A stretch of DNA of 21,841 nt from a virus. The stretch lies in the IMG/VR virus record IMGVR_UViG_3300033149_000281, positions 1 through 21,841 of that record; one strand, 5' to 3'. Below the pieces are notes generated by a model that saw only the letters and a program-made list of their open reading frames with translations, did no database searches and was not told the DNA's origin. Positions 6,316 through 16,100 of the stretch are shown piece by piece; the stretch's first letter is position 1, and the number at the start of each line of letters is the position of its first letter. Position numbers and translations under genes: made by a program.

Positions 6316-7554
6316 ATGAGACTACGTGACTACCAGGTTGACATATCCAAGAGGGGTGTCGACATACTGAACAGACTCAATATGGTTTGCCTTGCGATGG
6401 AGGTACGTCTCGGTAAGACCTTCACATCCTTAGAGATATGTAGGCTTGCTGGGGCGACCAAGGTTTTATTCTTGACAAAGAAGAAGGCCATATCATCCAT
6501 ACAGGCCGATTACGACACCATGGATCCAGGGTTTGATATAACTATCATAAACTATGAATCCATACACAAGATTGATGATGTGATGTTTGACGTGGTGGTG
6601 TGCGATGAGTCACACACCATGTCTGCATTCCCTAAGCCAAGCATAAGGACACGTCAGATAAGAAAAATGTTGTCCATAAACAATGCCAAGCTTATACTCA
6701 TGACTGGCACGCTGACTCCAGAGTCATACAGTCAGATATACCATCAGTTTTATGTGCATCCTGACAATCCGTTCAGGTCATATAAAAACTTCTATGCATG
6801 GTCTCATGACTATGTGAATGTATGGCAGAGAAAGATAAACAGTTTTATGGTCAATGACTACTCTCGTGGTATCGAGGACAAGATAATGGGTACTGTTGCA
6901 CCCTACGTGATTTCCTTTACTCAGAAGGAGGCTGGATTCTCTACAGACATAGAGGAGGAGGTTATGTATGTCAAAATGCAGGACAGGACGTACCAGATAT
7001 GCGATACACTATCAAAGGATCTTGTTGTAGAGGGTAAGGAAGAGGTGATACTTGGTGATACCCCTGCTAAGTTGATGCAGAAGCTACACCAGTTGTATAG
7101 CGGAACTGTTAAATTTGAATCTGGAAATAGCATGGTTATTGACAGAACAAAGGCTATATTTGTCAGAGATACATTTAAGGGAAGTAAGATCGGTATATTC
7201 TACAAGTTTAAAGAGGAGTTAAAGCTGATTCAGTCTGTATTCGGTGATAGCCTCACTACAGACCTAGATGAGTTTAACTCAAGCGACAAGTCAATCGCCC
7301 TACAGATCGTTTCTGGGCGTGAGGGTATATCGCTACGTAATGCAGCACACCTTGTCTTCTACAACATAGACTTCTCTGCCGTAAGCTACTGGCAGGCTAG
7401 GGATAGGATGACAACTATGGAGAGGACATTCAACAAGGTGTACTGGATATTTAGTGAGGGTGGTATAGAGGACAAGATATACACCGCAGTCAAGAAGAAG
7501 AAGAGCTATACTGTTAACATATTTAAAAAGGATTATGACAAGAGAAGAGATTGA
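6316..7554 (+). CDS. SF2/SNF2-type DNA helicase-translocase
   Basis: A 412-residue superfamily 2 ATPase of the compact phage SNF2-like type. Motifs seen in order: Q-like LRDYQ (3-7), motif I VRLGKT with K34, motif II DESH (97-100), motif III TGT (130-132), and motif VI QARDRM with R362 and R364. Motif I departs from the usual MGxGKT, having Arg-Leu before Gly, which is common in phage members. The length covers only the two RecA-like lobes with no accessory domain. It follows the primase-helicase by 3 bases; likely jobs are replication-fork remodelling or helping recombination. Its last codons overlap the next small gene by 20 bases. Confidence 0.85.
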   Translation: MRLRDYQVDISKRGVDILNRLNMVCLAMEVRLGKTFTSLEICRLAGATKVLFLTKKKAISSIQADYDTMDPGFDITIINYESIHKIDDVMFDVVVCDESHTMSAFPKPSIRTRQIRKMLSINNAKLILMTGTLTPESYSQIYHQFYVHPDNPFRSYKNFYAWSHDYVNVWQRKINSFMVNDYSRGIEDKIMGTVAPYVISFTQKEAGFSTDIEEEVMYVKMQDRTYQICDTLSKDLVVEGKEEVILGDTPAKLMQKLHQLYSGTVKFESGNSMVIDRTKAIFVRDTFKGSKIGIFYKFKEELKLIQSVFGDSLTTDLDEFNSSDKSIALQIVSGREGISLRNAAHLVFYNIDFSAVSYWQARDRMTTMERTFNKVYWIFSEGGIEDKIYTAVKKKKSYTVNIFKKDYDKRRD

Positions 7555-7708
7555 GGATAGGCTTATCAGCCTTAAAGAAAAGCTTGCAGGTATAAACATT
7601 AAACTATGCAAGCTTAACAATGACAAGTCAACCGTAAGGTCTAGCATTGAGCTGTATGAGGAAAAGTTAATAAATCAATTAGAGTTAGACTTTGATGATT
7701 GTGAATAA
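7535..7708 (+). CDS. Small coiled-coil protein (57 aa)
   Basis: A 57-residue ORF starting inside the end of the SNF2 helicase gene (20-base overlap) and filling the gap before the VRR-NUC gene. It is almost entirely helical with heptad-like spacing of Leu and Ile (IEDRLISLKEKLAGINIKL and then SSIELYEEKLINQLEL), ending in an acidic tip with Cys-Glu. A short dimeric coiled coil is the likely structure. Coupling with the helicase suggests a small accessory partner, but this is inference only; no family is recognised. Confidence 0.65.
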   Translation: MTREEIEDRLISLKEKLAGINIKLCKLNNDKSTVRSSIELYEEKLINQLELDFDDCE

Positions 7709-7723
7709 CATATAACTACTTAT

Positions 7724-7972
7724 ATGACTGAACAAAAGATACAGGCTAAGTTGATAAAGCAGTTGGAGTCGGATGGCTATTACGTTGTAAAGCTGTCCGT
7801 CACCAATAAGCCAGGGATACCTGATCTTATTGCAATACCTAAGGACTCGGACGCTGAGTTCTATGAGGTCAAACGTCCTGGTAAGAAGCCTAGGCCTCTT
7901 CAGGAATATAGAATTAAAGAATTAAAAAAACACGGAATAAAAGTATATGTATACGATGGAGAAATTAAATGA
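7724..7972 (+). CDS. VRR-NUC domain nuclease
   Basis: An 82-residue stand-alone VRR-NUC nuclease, a minimal PD-(D/E)XK fold. The catalytic set is complete: D34 in GIPDLIA, E48-V-K50 in FYEVKRPG, and Q60 in RPLQEYRIKEL, with the usual N-terminal helix (EQKIQAKLIKQL) and the closing strand KVYVYDG. Stand-alone phage VRR-NUC proteins cleave branched DNA such as Holliday junctions or flaps and are normally found in replication clusters, as here. Length is typical. The 3' end overlaps the next small gene by 17 bases. Confidence 0.88.
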   Translation: MTEQKIQAKLIKQLESDGYYVVKLSVTNKPGIPDLIAIPKDSDAEFYEVKRPGKKPRPLQEYRIKELKKHGIKVYVYDGEIK

Positions 7973-8126
7973 ATTGAGACAGGTAAAAGACAGTGTGTTT
8001 AATCATGATGTCAGTAACAAAAAAAATGTTATATCAATAGAAGAACTATGTAAGATGTATCCCAACGATGCAGATTTAGGTAGAGAGGTAAGAATATTAA
8101 TTAAAAACCAAAATAAAATAAAATGA
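7956..8126 (+). CDS. Small hypothetical protein (56 aa)
   Basis: A 56-residue ORF starting within the end of the VRR-NUC gene and ending by ATGA overlap with the next gene. It is charged and probably helical (MEKLNELRQVKDSVF at the start, IEELCKMYPNDADLGREVRILI near the end). Its 3' end coincides with the A-rich leader that serves the following gene, so its last residues (KNQNKIK) may be there mainly because of that leader. Overlaps at both ends support it as a real translated link in the operon; function unknown. Confidence 0.6.
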   Translation: MEKLNELRQVKDSVFNHDVSNKKNVISIEELCKMYPNDADLGREVRILIKNQNKIK

Positions 8127-8326
8127 GTATAGACAATCAAATATTTGCACAGTACAGAGAGAATCAAAAAAATGCTATGATGGACAGGTTAGAGCTTCAT
8201 GAGACATTTAAGAATGGCATGTCCGAGATATGGATAGATCCTGAGACTATGATTAAGTATAGGGTAGAACTTAGTAGAGACTTTGATAACATGAAGGAAT
8301 TAAAAAACGAAGAAGATGATAGATAA
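8123..8326 (+). CDS. Small acidic hypothetical protein (67 aa)
   Basis: A 67-residue acidic, mainly helical protein starting by ATGA overlap and ending 11 bases inside the DnaA-like gene. It has a short strand-like middle (SEIWIDPETMIKYRVEL), where an 'I-D-P-E-T...KYRVEL' hairpin resembles small phage proteins of unknown role. The A-rich leader before its ATG (8094-8122) closely resembles the leader of the first gene in the window. No catalytic motif, cysteine or membrane segment is present. Confidence 0.65.
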   Translation: MSIDNQIFAQYRENQKNAMMDRLELHETFKNGMSEIWIDPETMIKYRVELSRDFDNMKELKNEEDDR

Positions 8327-8684
8327 AATTTTGCACGTCATAGAGAGGGATAATCTAGCTACCAAAGACAGGGGTAGAGAGAAGATACATAAGAGAGCGT
8401 TTTTATGTGCCATACTGCGAGAGCAGAAGTACCCACTTAACTATATAGGTAAACTTTTTAATCGTAATCATGCTACGGTCATACATTCCATAAAGAACTA
8501 CCTGCACTGGAGTGAAACTGAAGATCCTTTATTTATGGAAGATGTTCAAGACTACAAGGTGTTCTTAGATTATTATGACAAGTACATACCTGAAAAAAGA
8601 GATATCATGGACGATGTGATGAGATGCACTGACATGGCTATGTTAAAGGTAATAAAGAGGAGGATTCATAATGAAAGGTACTAG
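8316..8684 (+). CDS. DnaA domain IV-like DNA-binding protein
   Basis: A 122-residue protein whose residues about 20-62 resemble the C-terminal DNA-binding domain of DnaA. Helices REKIHKRAFLCAILRE and YPLNYIGKLF are followed by NRNHATVIHSIKNY (49-62), the counterpart of the DnaA signature 'GRDHTTVLHA' that contacts the DnaA box. There is no AAA+ ATPase domain. The C-terminal 60 residues are acidic then basic and helical. Such orphan DnaA-C proteins may bind phage origin sites or mask host DnaA boxes. It overlaps both neighbours (11 and 14 bases), so it belongs to the replication operon. The domain call is good; the role in initiation is inferred. Confidence 0.72.
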   Translation: MIDKILHVIERDNLATKDRGREKIHKRAFLCAILREQKYPLNYIGKLFNRNHATVIHSIKNYLHWSETEDPLFMEDVQDYKVFLDYYDKYIPEKRDIMDDVMRCTDMAMLKVIKRRIHNERY

Positions 8685-8919
8685 AGGGGTCTACTGTGTA
8701 GACATAACCTTAGAGGCTAAACCTATATCCATGAGATCCCGTCTTCGTAAGGTAAACAAGACAATAACAAAGATACCGTTAGCACTTGACGACTCATTAA
8801 ATCCCTTAAATGAAAGGTTTATAAGTAGGTTTATTAAAATCGAAGATATTCACAAGTACACTGTTAAGTACTCAATGTCTAACAAGAAATACCTGTCAGG
8901 GCTTTGCTACGACATATAA
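8671..8919 (+). CDS. Basic hypothetical protein (82 aa)
   Basis: An 82-residue basic protein overlapping the DnaA-like gene by 14 bases. It carries a lysine/arginine-rich segment (MRSRLRKVNKTITKIPLAL) and an N-terminal strand (GVYCVDITLEA), with two cysteines. No family is recognised. The basic charge next to a DNA-binding gene could point to nucleic-acid contact, but no motif proves it. Confidence 0.6.
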   Translation: MKGTRGVYCVDITLEAKPISMRSRLRKVNKTITKIPLALDDSLNPLNERFISRFIKIEDIHKYTVKYSMSNKKYLSGLCYDI

Positions 8920-8933
8920 AATACATATATTTA
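8903..8933 (+). promoter_or_regulatory. Possible Bacteroidota-type promoter
   Basis: TTTG at 8903-8906 and TATATTTA at 8926-8933 lie 19 bases apart, close to the Bacteroidota sigma-ABfr pattern TTTG-N19-TAnnTTTG (one mismatch at the last base). Transcription would start within a few bases of the ATG at 8939, giving a nearly leaderless message for that small gene and a longer leader for the phosphoesterase. In AT-rich DNA such matches arise by chance, so this is weak. Confidence 0.25.
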
Positions 8934-8938
8934 CGATT

Positions 8939-9106
8939 ATGAGTCATGTAAATTACGTCAACGCTGTAATGTCTGAGATAAATAGCATGACCGATTCTAT
9001 ATATGAGGCGTTGATGGATGAGGATAATAGTGAGTTGAAAGACAGCATTCAAAATTTAATAAAAATTCTCAAAGATATACAAAAATCACATGAAAGCTTA
9101 CCGTAA
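8939..9106 (+). CDS. Small helical hypothetical protein (55 aa)
   Basis: A 55-residue ORF starting 19 bases after the previous stop and overlapping the phosphoesterase start by 17 bases. It is acidic and predicted fully helical, with a regular heptad-like run at the end (LKDSIQNLIKILKDIQKS). It covers the only gap between its neighbours, has phage-like codons and is coupled to the next gene, so I consider it probably real. Function unknown. Confidence 0.55.
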   Translation: MSHVNYVNAVMSEINSMTDSIYEALMDEDNSELKDSIQNLIKILKDIQKSHESLP

Positions 9107-10199
9107 CAGAGTACTTGAATTGTATGACGATCACACCACAAACAAGACAGAGATCTCAAGACTTATTAATAAAGAGTTTGGTCTAAATAGAAATCTTGAC
9201 TCCATAAGATGGAGTGTAAGAAACATAATAAACAACAGAGGTGTTCATGACGAATGCGAATCTGTTGGTATAGATCCAGAAAAAATAAAGCATTACTGGT
9301 ACAAGGGTAAGCATTACTCTATAAATGTATCAGGGAAGAATGAGTTTGATCCTGAATCATTTATATCTGAGCTGACTGAAGAAATATCAAAATGGAGTCC
9401 TAAGTATAAAAAGATCAAGAGGAAGAGGACAAAGGATCCTCACTGCCTTGTCTTTGATCCTGCCGACATCCACATAGGAAAGCTTTGCTCATCCTTTGAG
9501 ACTGGCGAGGAGTACAACAGTCAGATCGCTGTACAGAGGGTTAAGGAGGGACTTGAGGGTATCCTATCTAAGTCTGAGTCATGGAACATAGACAAGATAA
9601 TATTCATAGCTGGTAACGACGTCCTTCACACCGACAATCCCAGGAGGCAGACGACCTCTCAAACCCCACAGGATACCGATGGTATGTGGTACGAGAACTT
9701 TGTGACGGCCAAGAGATTGCTTATTGATATTATCGAGACCTTGATGTCTGTCGCTGATGTAGAGGTGGTTTACAACCCAAGTAACCATGACTATATGAGT
9801 GGCTTTATGCTACTTCAATGTATCGAGGCATGGTTCCGTAAGTCTAAGAACATCACGTTTGATAACGACATGTCTCACAGAAAGTACACGGTCTATGGGA
9901 AGAATCTTATTGGAAGCACACACATGGACGGTGCCAAGTCTCAGGACCTTCCGATGCTTATGGCACACGAGGCGTCAGAGAATTGGAACGATTGCAAGCA
10001 CAGGTATATTTATGGGCATCATATACATCACAAGACATCCAAAGATGTATTTTCGGTCTGTATAGAGACGCTTAGAAGTCCTTCAGGCAGTGACTCATGG
10101 CATCACCGCAAGGGATTTCAGCACGCTCCAAAGGCGGTTGAAGCCTTCATTCATAGTCCTGAGCATGGCCAGGTTGCTAGGCTTACTCACCTTTTCTAG
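9090..10199 (+). CDS. Mre11/SbcD-like calcineurin phosphoesterase with N-terminal HTH
   Basis: A 369-residue metallophosphoesterase. The two-metal motifs appear in order: D126-I-H128 (PADIHIGK), G175-N-D177 (AGNDVLH), N232-H-D234 (PSNHDYM), H278 (GSTHMDG) and the G309-H-H-I-H313 block (YGHHIHH). This layout is that of DNA-processing enzymes of the Mre11/SbcD group rather than small-molecule phosphatases, although the third motif has Ser instead of Gly before NHD. The first 60 residues look like a helix-turn-helix DNA-binding domain (TKTEISRLINKEFGLNRNLDSIRW region), giving a self-contained DNA-targeted nuclease; no SbcC/Rad50 ATPase is next to it. It is the last gene of the early block and ends tail to tail with the giant late gene, with no base between the stops. 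Confidence 0.82.
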   Translation: MKAYRNRVLELYDDHTTNKTEISRLINKEFGLNRNLDSIRWSVRNIINNRGVHDECESVGIDPEKIKHYWYKGKHYSINVSGKNEFDPESFISELTEEISKWSPKYKKIKRKRTKDPHCLVFDPADIHIGKLCSSFETGEEYNSQIAVQRVKEGLEGILSKSESWNIDKIIFIAGNDVLHTDNPRRQTTSQTPQDTDGMWYENFVTAKRLLIDIIETLMSVADVEVVYNPSNHDYMSGFMLLQCIEAWFRKSKNITFDNDMSHRKYTVYGKNLIGSTHMDGAKSQDLPMLMAHEASENWNDCKHRYIYGHHIHHKTSKDVFSVCIETLRSPSGSDSWHHRKGFQHAPKAVEAFIHSPEHGQVARLTHLF

Positions 10200-13100
10200 T
10201 TACCTTATCTTACCAAATGTTTTCTCGAACTTATCTATCTCTTCTTGAGATTTGTTAAGATAGTTTTTCTTGTAGTATATCTGGTATCCCTCTTTGAGTA
10301 TTTTGTTTCCTACCTTTGCAAGCTTAAATGACTGAGATAGTTCTTTTAATTCTTGATCATCTAAGCTGTCTCCATACCTTGAGTATAGTCTTGCCGCCAT
10401 CATCTTAGGGGATCTTTCGTAAATCATATCCGTCATTTCCTTAAACATCTCCTGACCTTTTAAATCTTTTCTAACGGTGTATGAACCGTAGTAAGGTCTG
10501 TCCTTTGTATTGACATCGTTCTTGTCAAGTATATCTTCAAGTTTTTTTAATTCACTTTGATACTCTTTACTATTGTAGTCTCCATTTCTAAGTACCTCTG
10601 AGTCTACATTTTTATTGATATCTTTTTTTATTTTTATCTTGGTTAGATATGCATCTGTATCTATACTTTTCTCAAGATCTTCTAATCTATCTTGGTTCTT
10701 ATATCTCAATAGGTTTGGATTTGTATGCCTTACCATTTTTTTACTAACCACATCTAGGAAATGTCCCATACCGTTATCAAACGTATCAGAATTTTCTTTG
10801 AATGCATCTGCTTCTGTATCAAATAATCCGTTTGTAAGAGCGTAAAATATAGATATACTAGGATTCGTACTCTCACTTGTTACAAGCTTTTCTACGGCAG
10901 CTTGGGATCTCTTTGGAGACATGTCAAGTGCAGGTGCAACCACCTTGTATATATCATTTACTCTGTCATCGTAAAGCCCCTCTGCATAAGGCTTTATCTT
11001 TTTATCTCTAGGCTCATAAAAAACCTTATCTCCTGTAAATGTATCCTCATTGTATGAGTATGTCAACCAAGCAGAAACAAGTGGGTTTCTTTTTGCAATA
11101 CTTCCAACTGCCTGAAGTACCGACTCGTCTCCCATAACAGGTCCTAGTACATCTAATGGTGCAGACATCTCTATAGACTTTTTTATAGATCTATCATCTG
11201 TGTTGTAATCAATACCTTGAGACTTTAAAAGATACTTTGTTGTGTACTGCTCTGTAGCTGTTCCAAGTATAGAAATTAGGGGAAGTTTTTTAATCCTGAC
11301 GTACTGATAGTTGCCGTCCTTATCCTTGTTCCCTGTAAATATTATATGATAGTTTGCCTTTTCATACATAGATACTGAATCCAATATGTCTTGAATTTTT
11401 TTCTTCTCCTCCTCATCGTCTCCTATCGCTCTGAGTAATGTTCCTAAAGAAGTCGCAGTCATACCTGCGGCCATTACCGCATACTGTACCACATTTGATG
11501 TAAAGCCTACTGGATTTTTTCTTACAAAGTCTAACGGTCTTCTAAGCCCCTGCATTGCAGCGTTGAAGTATGGCAGTGCCTGATCCATCTGCTTAACCCA
11601 TGTACCTCCCTGAGAGAAGTCAATGGTCTCCCTTGACTGTGCGGCTGCCTCAAACATTATATCCTCCATCTCCTGCTGGTTTGGAGATCTACCATTATCC
11701 TTCTCAAACTTCTTAATCTCTTCTTTCTTAACCCTTTCATATACAGCTAGTCTGAATGACATCTCACCAGTCTCTCCAACGTAAGACATAAATCTAGCAT
11801 ATGCGGCTAAACCTTTTTGAAAATTGTTAAGTATTCTATTTTTTAGCCTCATTTCCTGAACCATTCTAAGACCGTCTGTAGATAGGTAGTCCATAGCACC
11901 TCCGTGCTCCATAAACTCCATCTTAATCTTATTATAATTTTTTGTACTTCCAGTTTTTCTTAAAAAGTTTTTTACAAAGTCATATGCCAGCTGTACTGTT
12001 GCTAATGGCTTTATGGCTGAGTATACGTCTGAAAAGAATGCTATGTTTGCAAAGTCAACCGCAGTGTTACCAACGATGAACAATGGGTTACCACCCGTCG
12101 CAAAGAACCTTAATATATTTGCACCTGTTACCTTTCCTACACCTTTTAGCATGTTGTTTTGATTCTTCATGTCTAAAAGCTGTCTTGCATATTCTTCCTT
12201 CATAACCATCTCCTTCTCAACACCATCCTGGAAGTATTCAACCTTTCTGAAACCAGGAGGTAACTCCTTTACAGGCCCCTCAATTATAAAGTCTGATAGA
12301 GCTTCCTTGCCTGCCTTGTCTATGGATTCATATCCCTGAGCAAACTCATTCAGCATTTCATTTTCAAATGATCTTCTTACATATATATTAGTGTTCATCA
12401 TGAGAAGGAACCTTGCGTCGAATAGGATCTCATTCTTGTTCATGTCTGAAAGCTTCATTATATCCTTCTTGTTTACACCAAGCGTAGACACAGCATTGTT
12501 TATTTCCTCGTCAGTAATCGTATCTTTAGGTATCATATACTTTAGAGTCATGATCGGAGAGTACTCCACATCCTTAAGATCTTTATATGTCTCCTCAGTT
12601 ATTCGTCCAGATTCTCTAAGCATCTTAAGATTGTTCTTCATTGCCTTAAAATACAAATCTGCTCTTTCTGATAAAGCATCAAACTCTTTCTTCCCTAGAT
12701 CCTGCTCAAACTTTTCTAAGTTCTGAATTGCATCCTGCTCATTAAACCCATCCATACCTGTGTATGGGTTCTTCCCATTCTCACGTCTATTTTCATTGAT
12801 CGCAACGATACGTCTTGCGTATATTATAAGTTCAAGGTTTTCTATCTGGTCTGCTTTTAAACCTCCAAATATTTTCTTGTCATTCTGTTTAAATATTTCA
12901 TTTGCATATCCAGATGCACCAGCCTTTGTGACTATCCTGTTTATGATCTTACTCACCTTCTTAGGGTTGGGAACAAAGTCCTTTATGACTCTCTTTATGT
13001 CGTTCTGTCTGTCGAACAGTGATCTTCTTAGTCTTCTAAGTATAGGTCCCTTACCTTTGTTTGTCTCCTTGATCTTCTTGTCAGACTTCTTCTTCAGATT

Positions 13101-16100
13101 TCTGATGTCAATCTTTGGCTCTACAGGCCCGTCGTCCTTCTGCTTACGCTTTCTAAATATGCCAAGAAATCCTTTCTTCTCTTTAGGCTTTTGCTTACTT
13201 TCTACCTTCTTTTCTTTTATAGATATATTTTTTTCGTCTTCATACAGTAGTTTCTGATCTTTTATGTCGACATCCATGGTACTCTTAAGAGTCTTCTCTC
13301 TTCTTTCCTGAGGACTTAACTTTCTTCTTTTCTCTACATTTCTTGACATAGTCTCTCCAGCAAGCTCATCATATTTTTTATACCTATACTCTGCCTCCTC
13401 ATGCTTTGCATCATCTAGCTGCTTTTGAGTAGCCTTACCTTCTTCTAATAATTTTTTGGTTTCAATTATATTTTTTACTATATCGTTGTATTCGTTTTTT
13501 TCTTTGCTTGTAAAAGTTTTAGTTATCGTTTGAGCACTTCCTCCCATAGGGAATCCTGCAAGATCTGATACTGCATGTTGGATTTCATGTAGCACCTTTG
13601 AATTTAATTCATCGAGTCCTTTAGCTGTATCTATATCTGTTCTTTTATCAATTAAGGATTGAATGGATTTTATATCATTAAAGTATTCAATAGCTGATAC
13701 ATTGTTTTTATTTTTATATTCGTCTATTAATTTCTTGTTAATAATTCTTTGAGAAGAAGGATACACGCTTTCGGTTTCTTTTATCCATGTATCACTATTT
13801 CTGCTGACATTTTTGCTTTCTAATTCGTTTTCTTTCTTTAACAATCTAGCGTCTAATACAGCAGCATTTAAAACTTTATCATCCTTGCTGAGGCGTGACT
13901 GTGCCATCATACCCTCTATGTATTCTGAAAGGCCTATCTTAGAAAGATTAACCTCTATCAATCCCCTTTTAGGGAGGTATGCTGCCATTCCAGACTTTAA
14001 TGACTTATTAATAAATTTTATTTTTAATTTTTTTGCATCACCATATGCATCAAAAAGGCTTGGGAAACTAACGATTTCTTCTATGTTATAAACCTTATCT
14101 GTTTTGATATTTTTTACATCTATATCTATAACATCATTAAGCTCATAACCCCACTTGTTATCTGCACCTCTTTCCCATCCTGTGAGTAGTCTTATTTCTT
14201 CACGAGACTGACCCTTAGATTCCATCTCATTTGCCTGTAAAAGAAAGTCCTTGACGTTCTGTTTTAGATTTGCGTTCTCACCTATTACAATCTGCTTACG
14301 CTTTGCTGGGGATTCTTTAGCTCTCTCTATACCTTTCTTTAGACCGTCAGATGTGTATGCCGCATCTTCATTAGCTCCAAGCATCTCATACATTCTTTTC
14401 TCAAAGTCCCATATACGTTCCTGTATCATAGCTGGAGAGGTATCAAATGTCTTAGCCACCTCTTGAAATGCCTTGTCTGCAAGTCTTCGCATACGTCTTC
14501 CTTGCACTGTGCTCTCTGCCCATGGTATCTTTATAGCTCCCTTCTTTTTAGTTTTCTTGTTCTCTGCAACAAGATCCTGACCTGCCAGCCTAGCCATAGT
14601 CCTTGCGTACCACATATCTTTCGTTACAGTTGAAAAGTTTTGAAACCTATTGAGGATGTAAGAACCTAGTTTAGCTCCAGTCATACCAAACACTCCAAAA
14701 CCTCCATTTTCTTTAGACATATACTCATTCTGCTTCAACGCCTTAGGACCCTTCTCTGGTAATCCAAACATATCAGCTACCTCTTTGTAGGAGTGTTCAG
14801 ATGTTATCCAATCCATAGCCATATCTATATCTCCACCCATCTTATCGATTAAGGTGTTAAACTTATCAAGACCTGTCTGAGAGTAGGCTGGAGTTACTTT
14901 TGATCTCATAGGCTTCCCTTCCTTATCCAACCTAGGCTTCCCTGTATCTACACGTTTACCTCCAGGTAACGTCTTCCACTCTGTAGCTATCTTGTCTGAA
15001 TATCCAGACAGCTCACCAGTCTTCATGAATCTATCGAATATATCAAACCCTTTCCACGAGTCCATCTCAGGATTTGCAGATGGAGATGCAAATGCACTTA
15101 CCAGGTGATATAGTTTTACCTCTGTATTTGTAAGTGGTCTACCGTACTCTTTCTTTGCGTACTCTTGAAGTATGGGATTTGTCTTCTCAACTATATCTTT
15201 GTCGTAGAATGATACGTAGTCATCTTTTCTTACCTTCTCCCACGCTGTAAGCTCAAGAGTAATGTGATCTGCAAACTTATCTACAATCTCACTGTCAGAT
15301 AGATCTTTTACATCTTTATCAAATACTTTATTTTCTTTACTCCAACTATCAAGCCACTCAGCTACATCTTTAGTTGACTTTAATTTAGGTTTATCTTTAG
15401 ACAGAAATAAATCTTCAGCTTGCTTTCTAGCTGTGTCTGACATTTTTTCATCTACAACAGATTGAGGTATAACCTTAAGATCCACATCACTGATCTCCTC
15501 ACCGACTGCAACCTTTCCTGCTATTGTGTTCAACAGGTCAACCACCTCACCGTCAGTGAATGACTTCAGTCCGAACATCTTGGCCAGTCGATCTAAAAAC
15601 CTCTTGATCAGATTCTGGCTAGGCTTGTTCATCTGTGCATAGTTACCTGCTATTATACCTACAAGCTCGGCAAGCTTCTCCTCGCTTTGTATGTTCTCGT
15701 CATAGTTGGCAGCGAATGCGTCGAGTGCCTGCTTAACCTCAGGCATACCCTTAAGATTCTTTGATAAGGCCTTGATCATACGATCAGTAAGATCCTTTGC
15801 GGCCTGGTCTGTCTTAACCTTGTTTAGTAGTATGGCATGGAATACCTCGTGAGCTACCGTCCTGTTGTTAGCCCTGGATGTGTTTATGTGTATCTTCTTG
15901 GTCTTAGCGTTGTACTCACCACGAGATGCCTGCTTCTTGCTGTCCGTTTCGTTAGTCGCCTTCCTATATGAATCCTCGTTCTCATGAACCACGATCTCCA
16001 CTCCTGGTAGGATCTTAGCTATTGCCTTCCTTGCGTTATCTATCTGCTTGCGTATACCCTTCGCCTCCTTCTTTGGTGCCTCTTTAACAGGAGTTTTTTC

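Noticed and set aside
10231-10270. Possible hairpin ATCTC/GAGAT followed by a T-run just inside the giant gene, as a terminator for the + strand operon
   Set aside because: Only five A/T-rich base pairs with an interrupted outer stem, and the T-run starts 12 bases after the stem; too weak to call in this AT-rich coding sequence.
12760-13257. 165-residue open frame on the + strand opposite the giant gene, with hydrophobic Phe/Leu/Ser-rich product
   Set aside because: Its composition is what results from reading the antisense of Lys/Glu-rich codons; the minus-strand frame has clear domains, and there is no leader or partner gene for the + strand frame. Same verdict for the other + strand frames at 12391-12726, 13813-14091 and 16497-16853.
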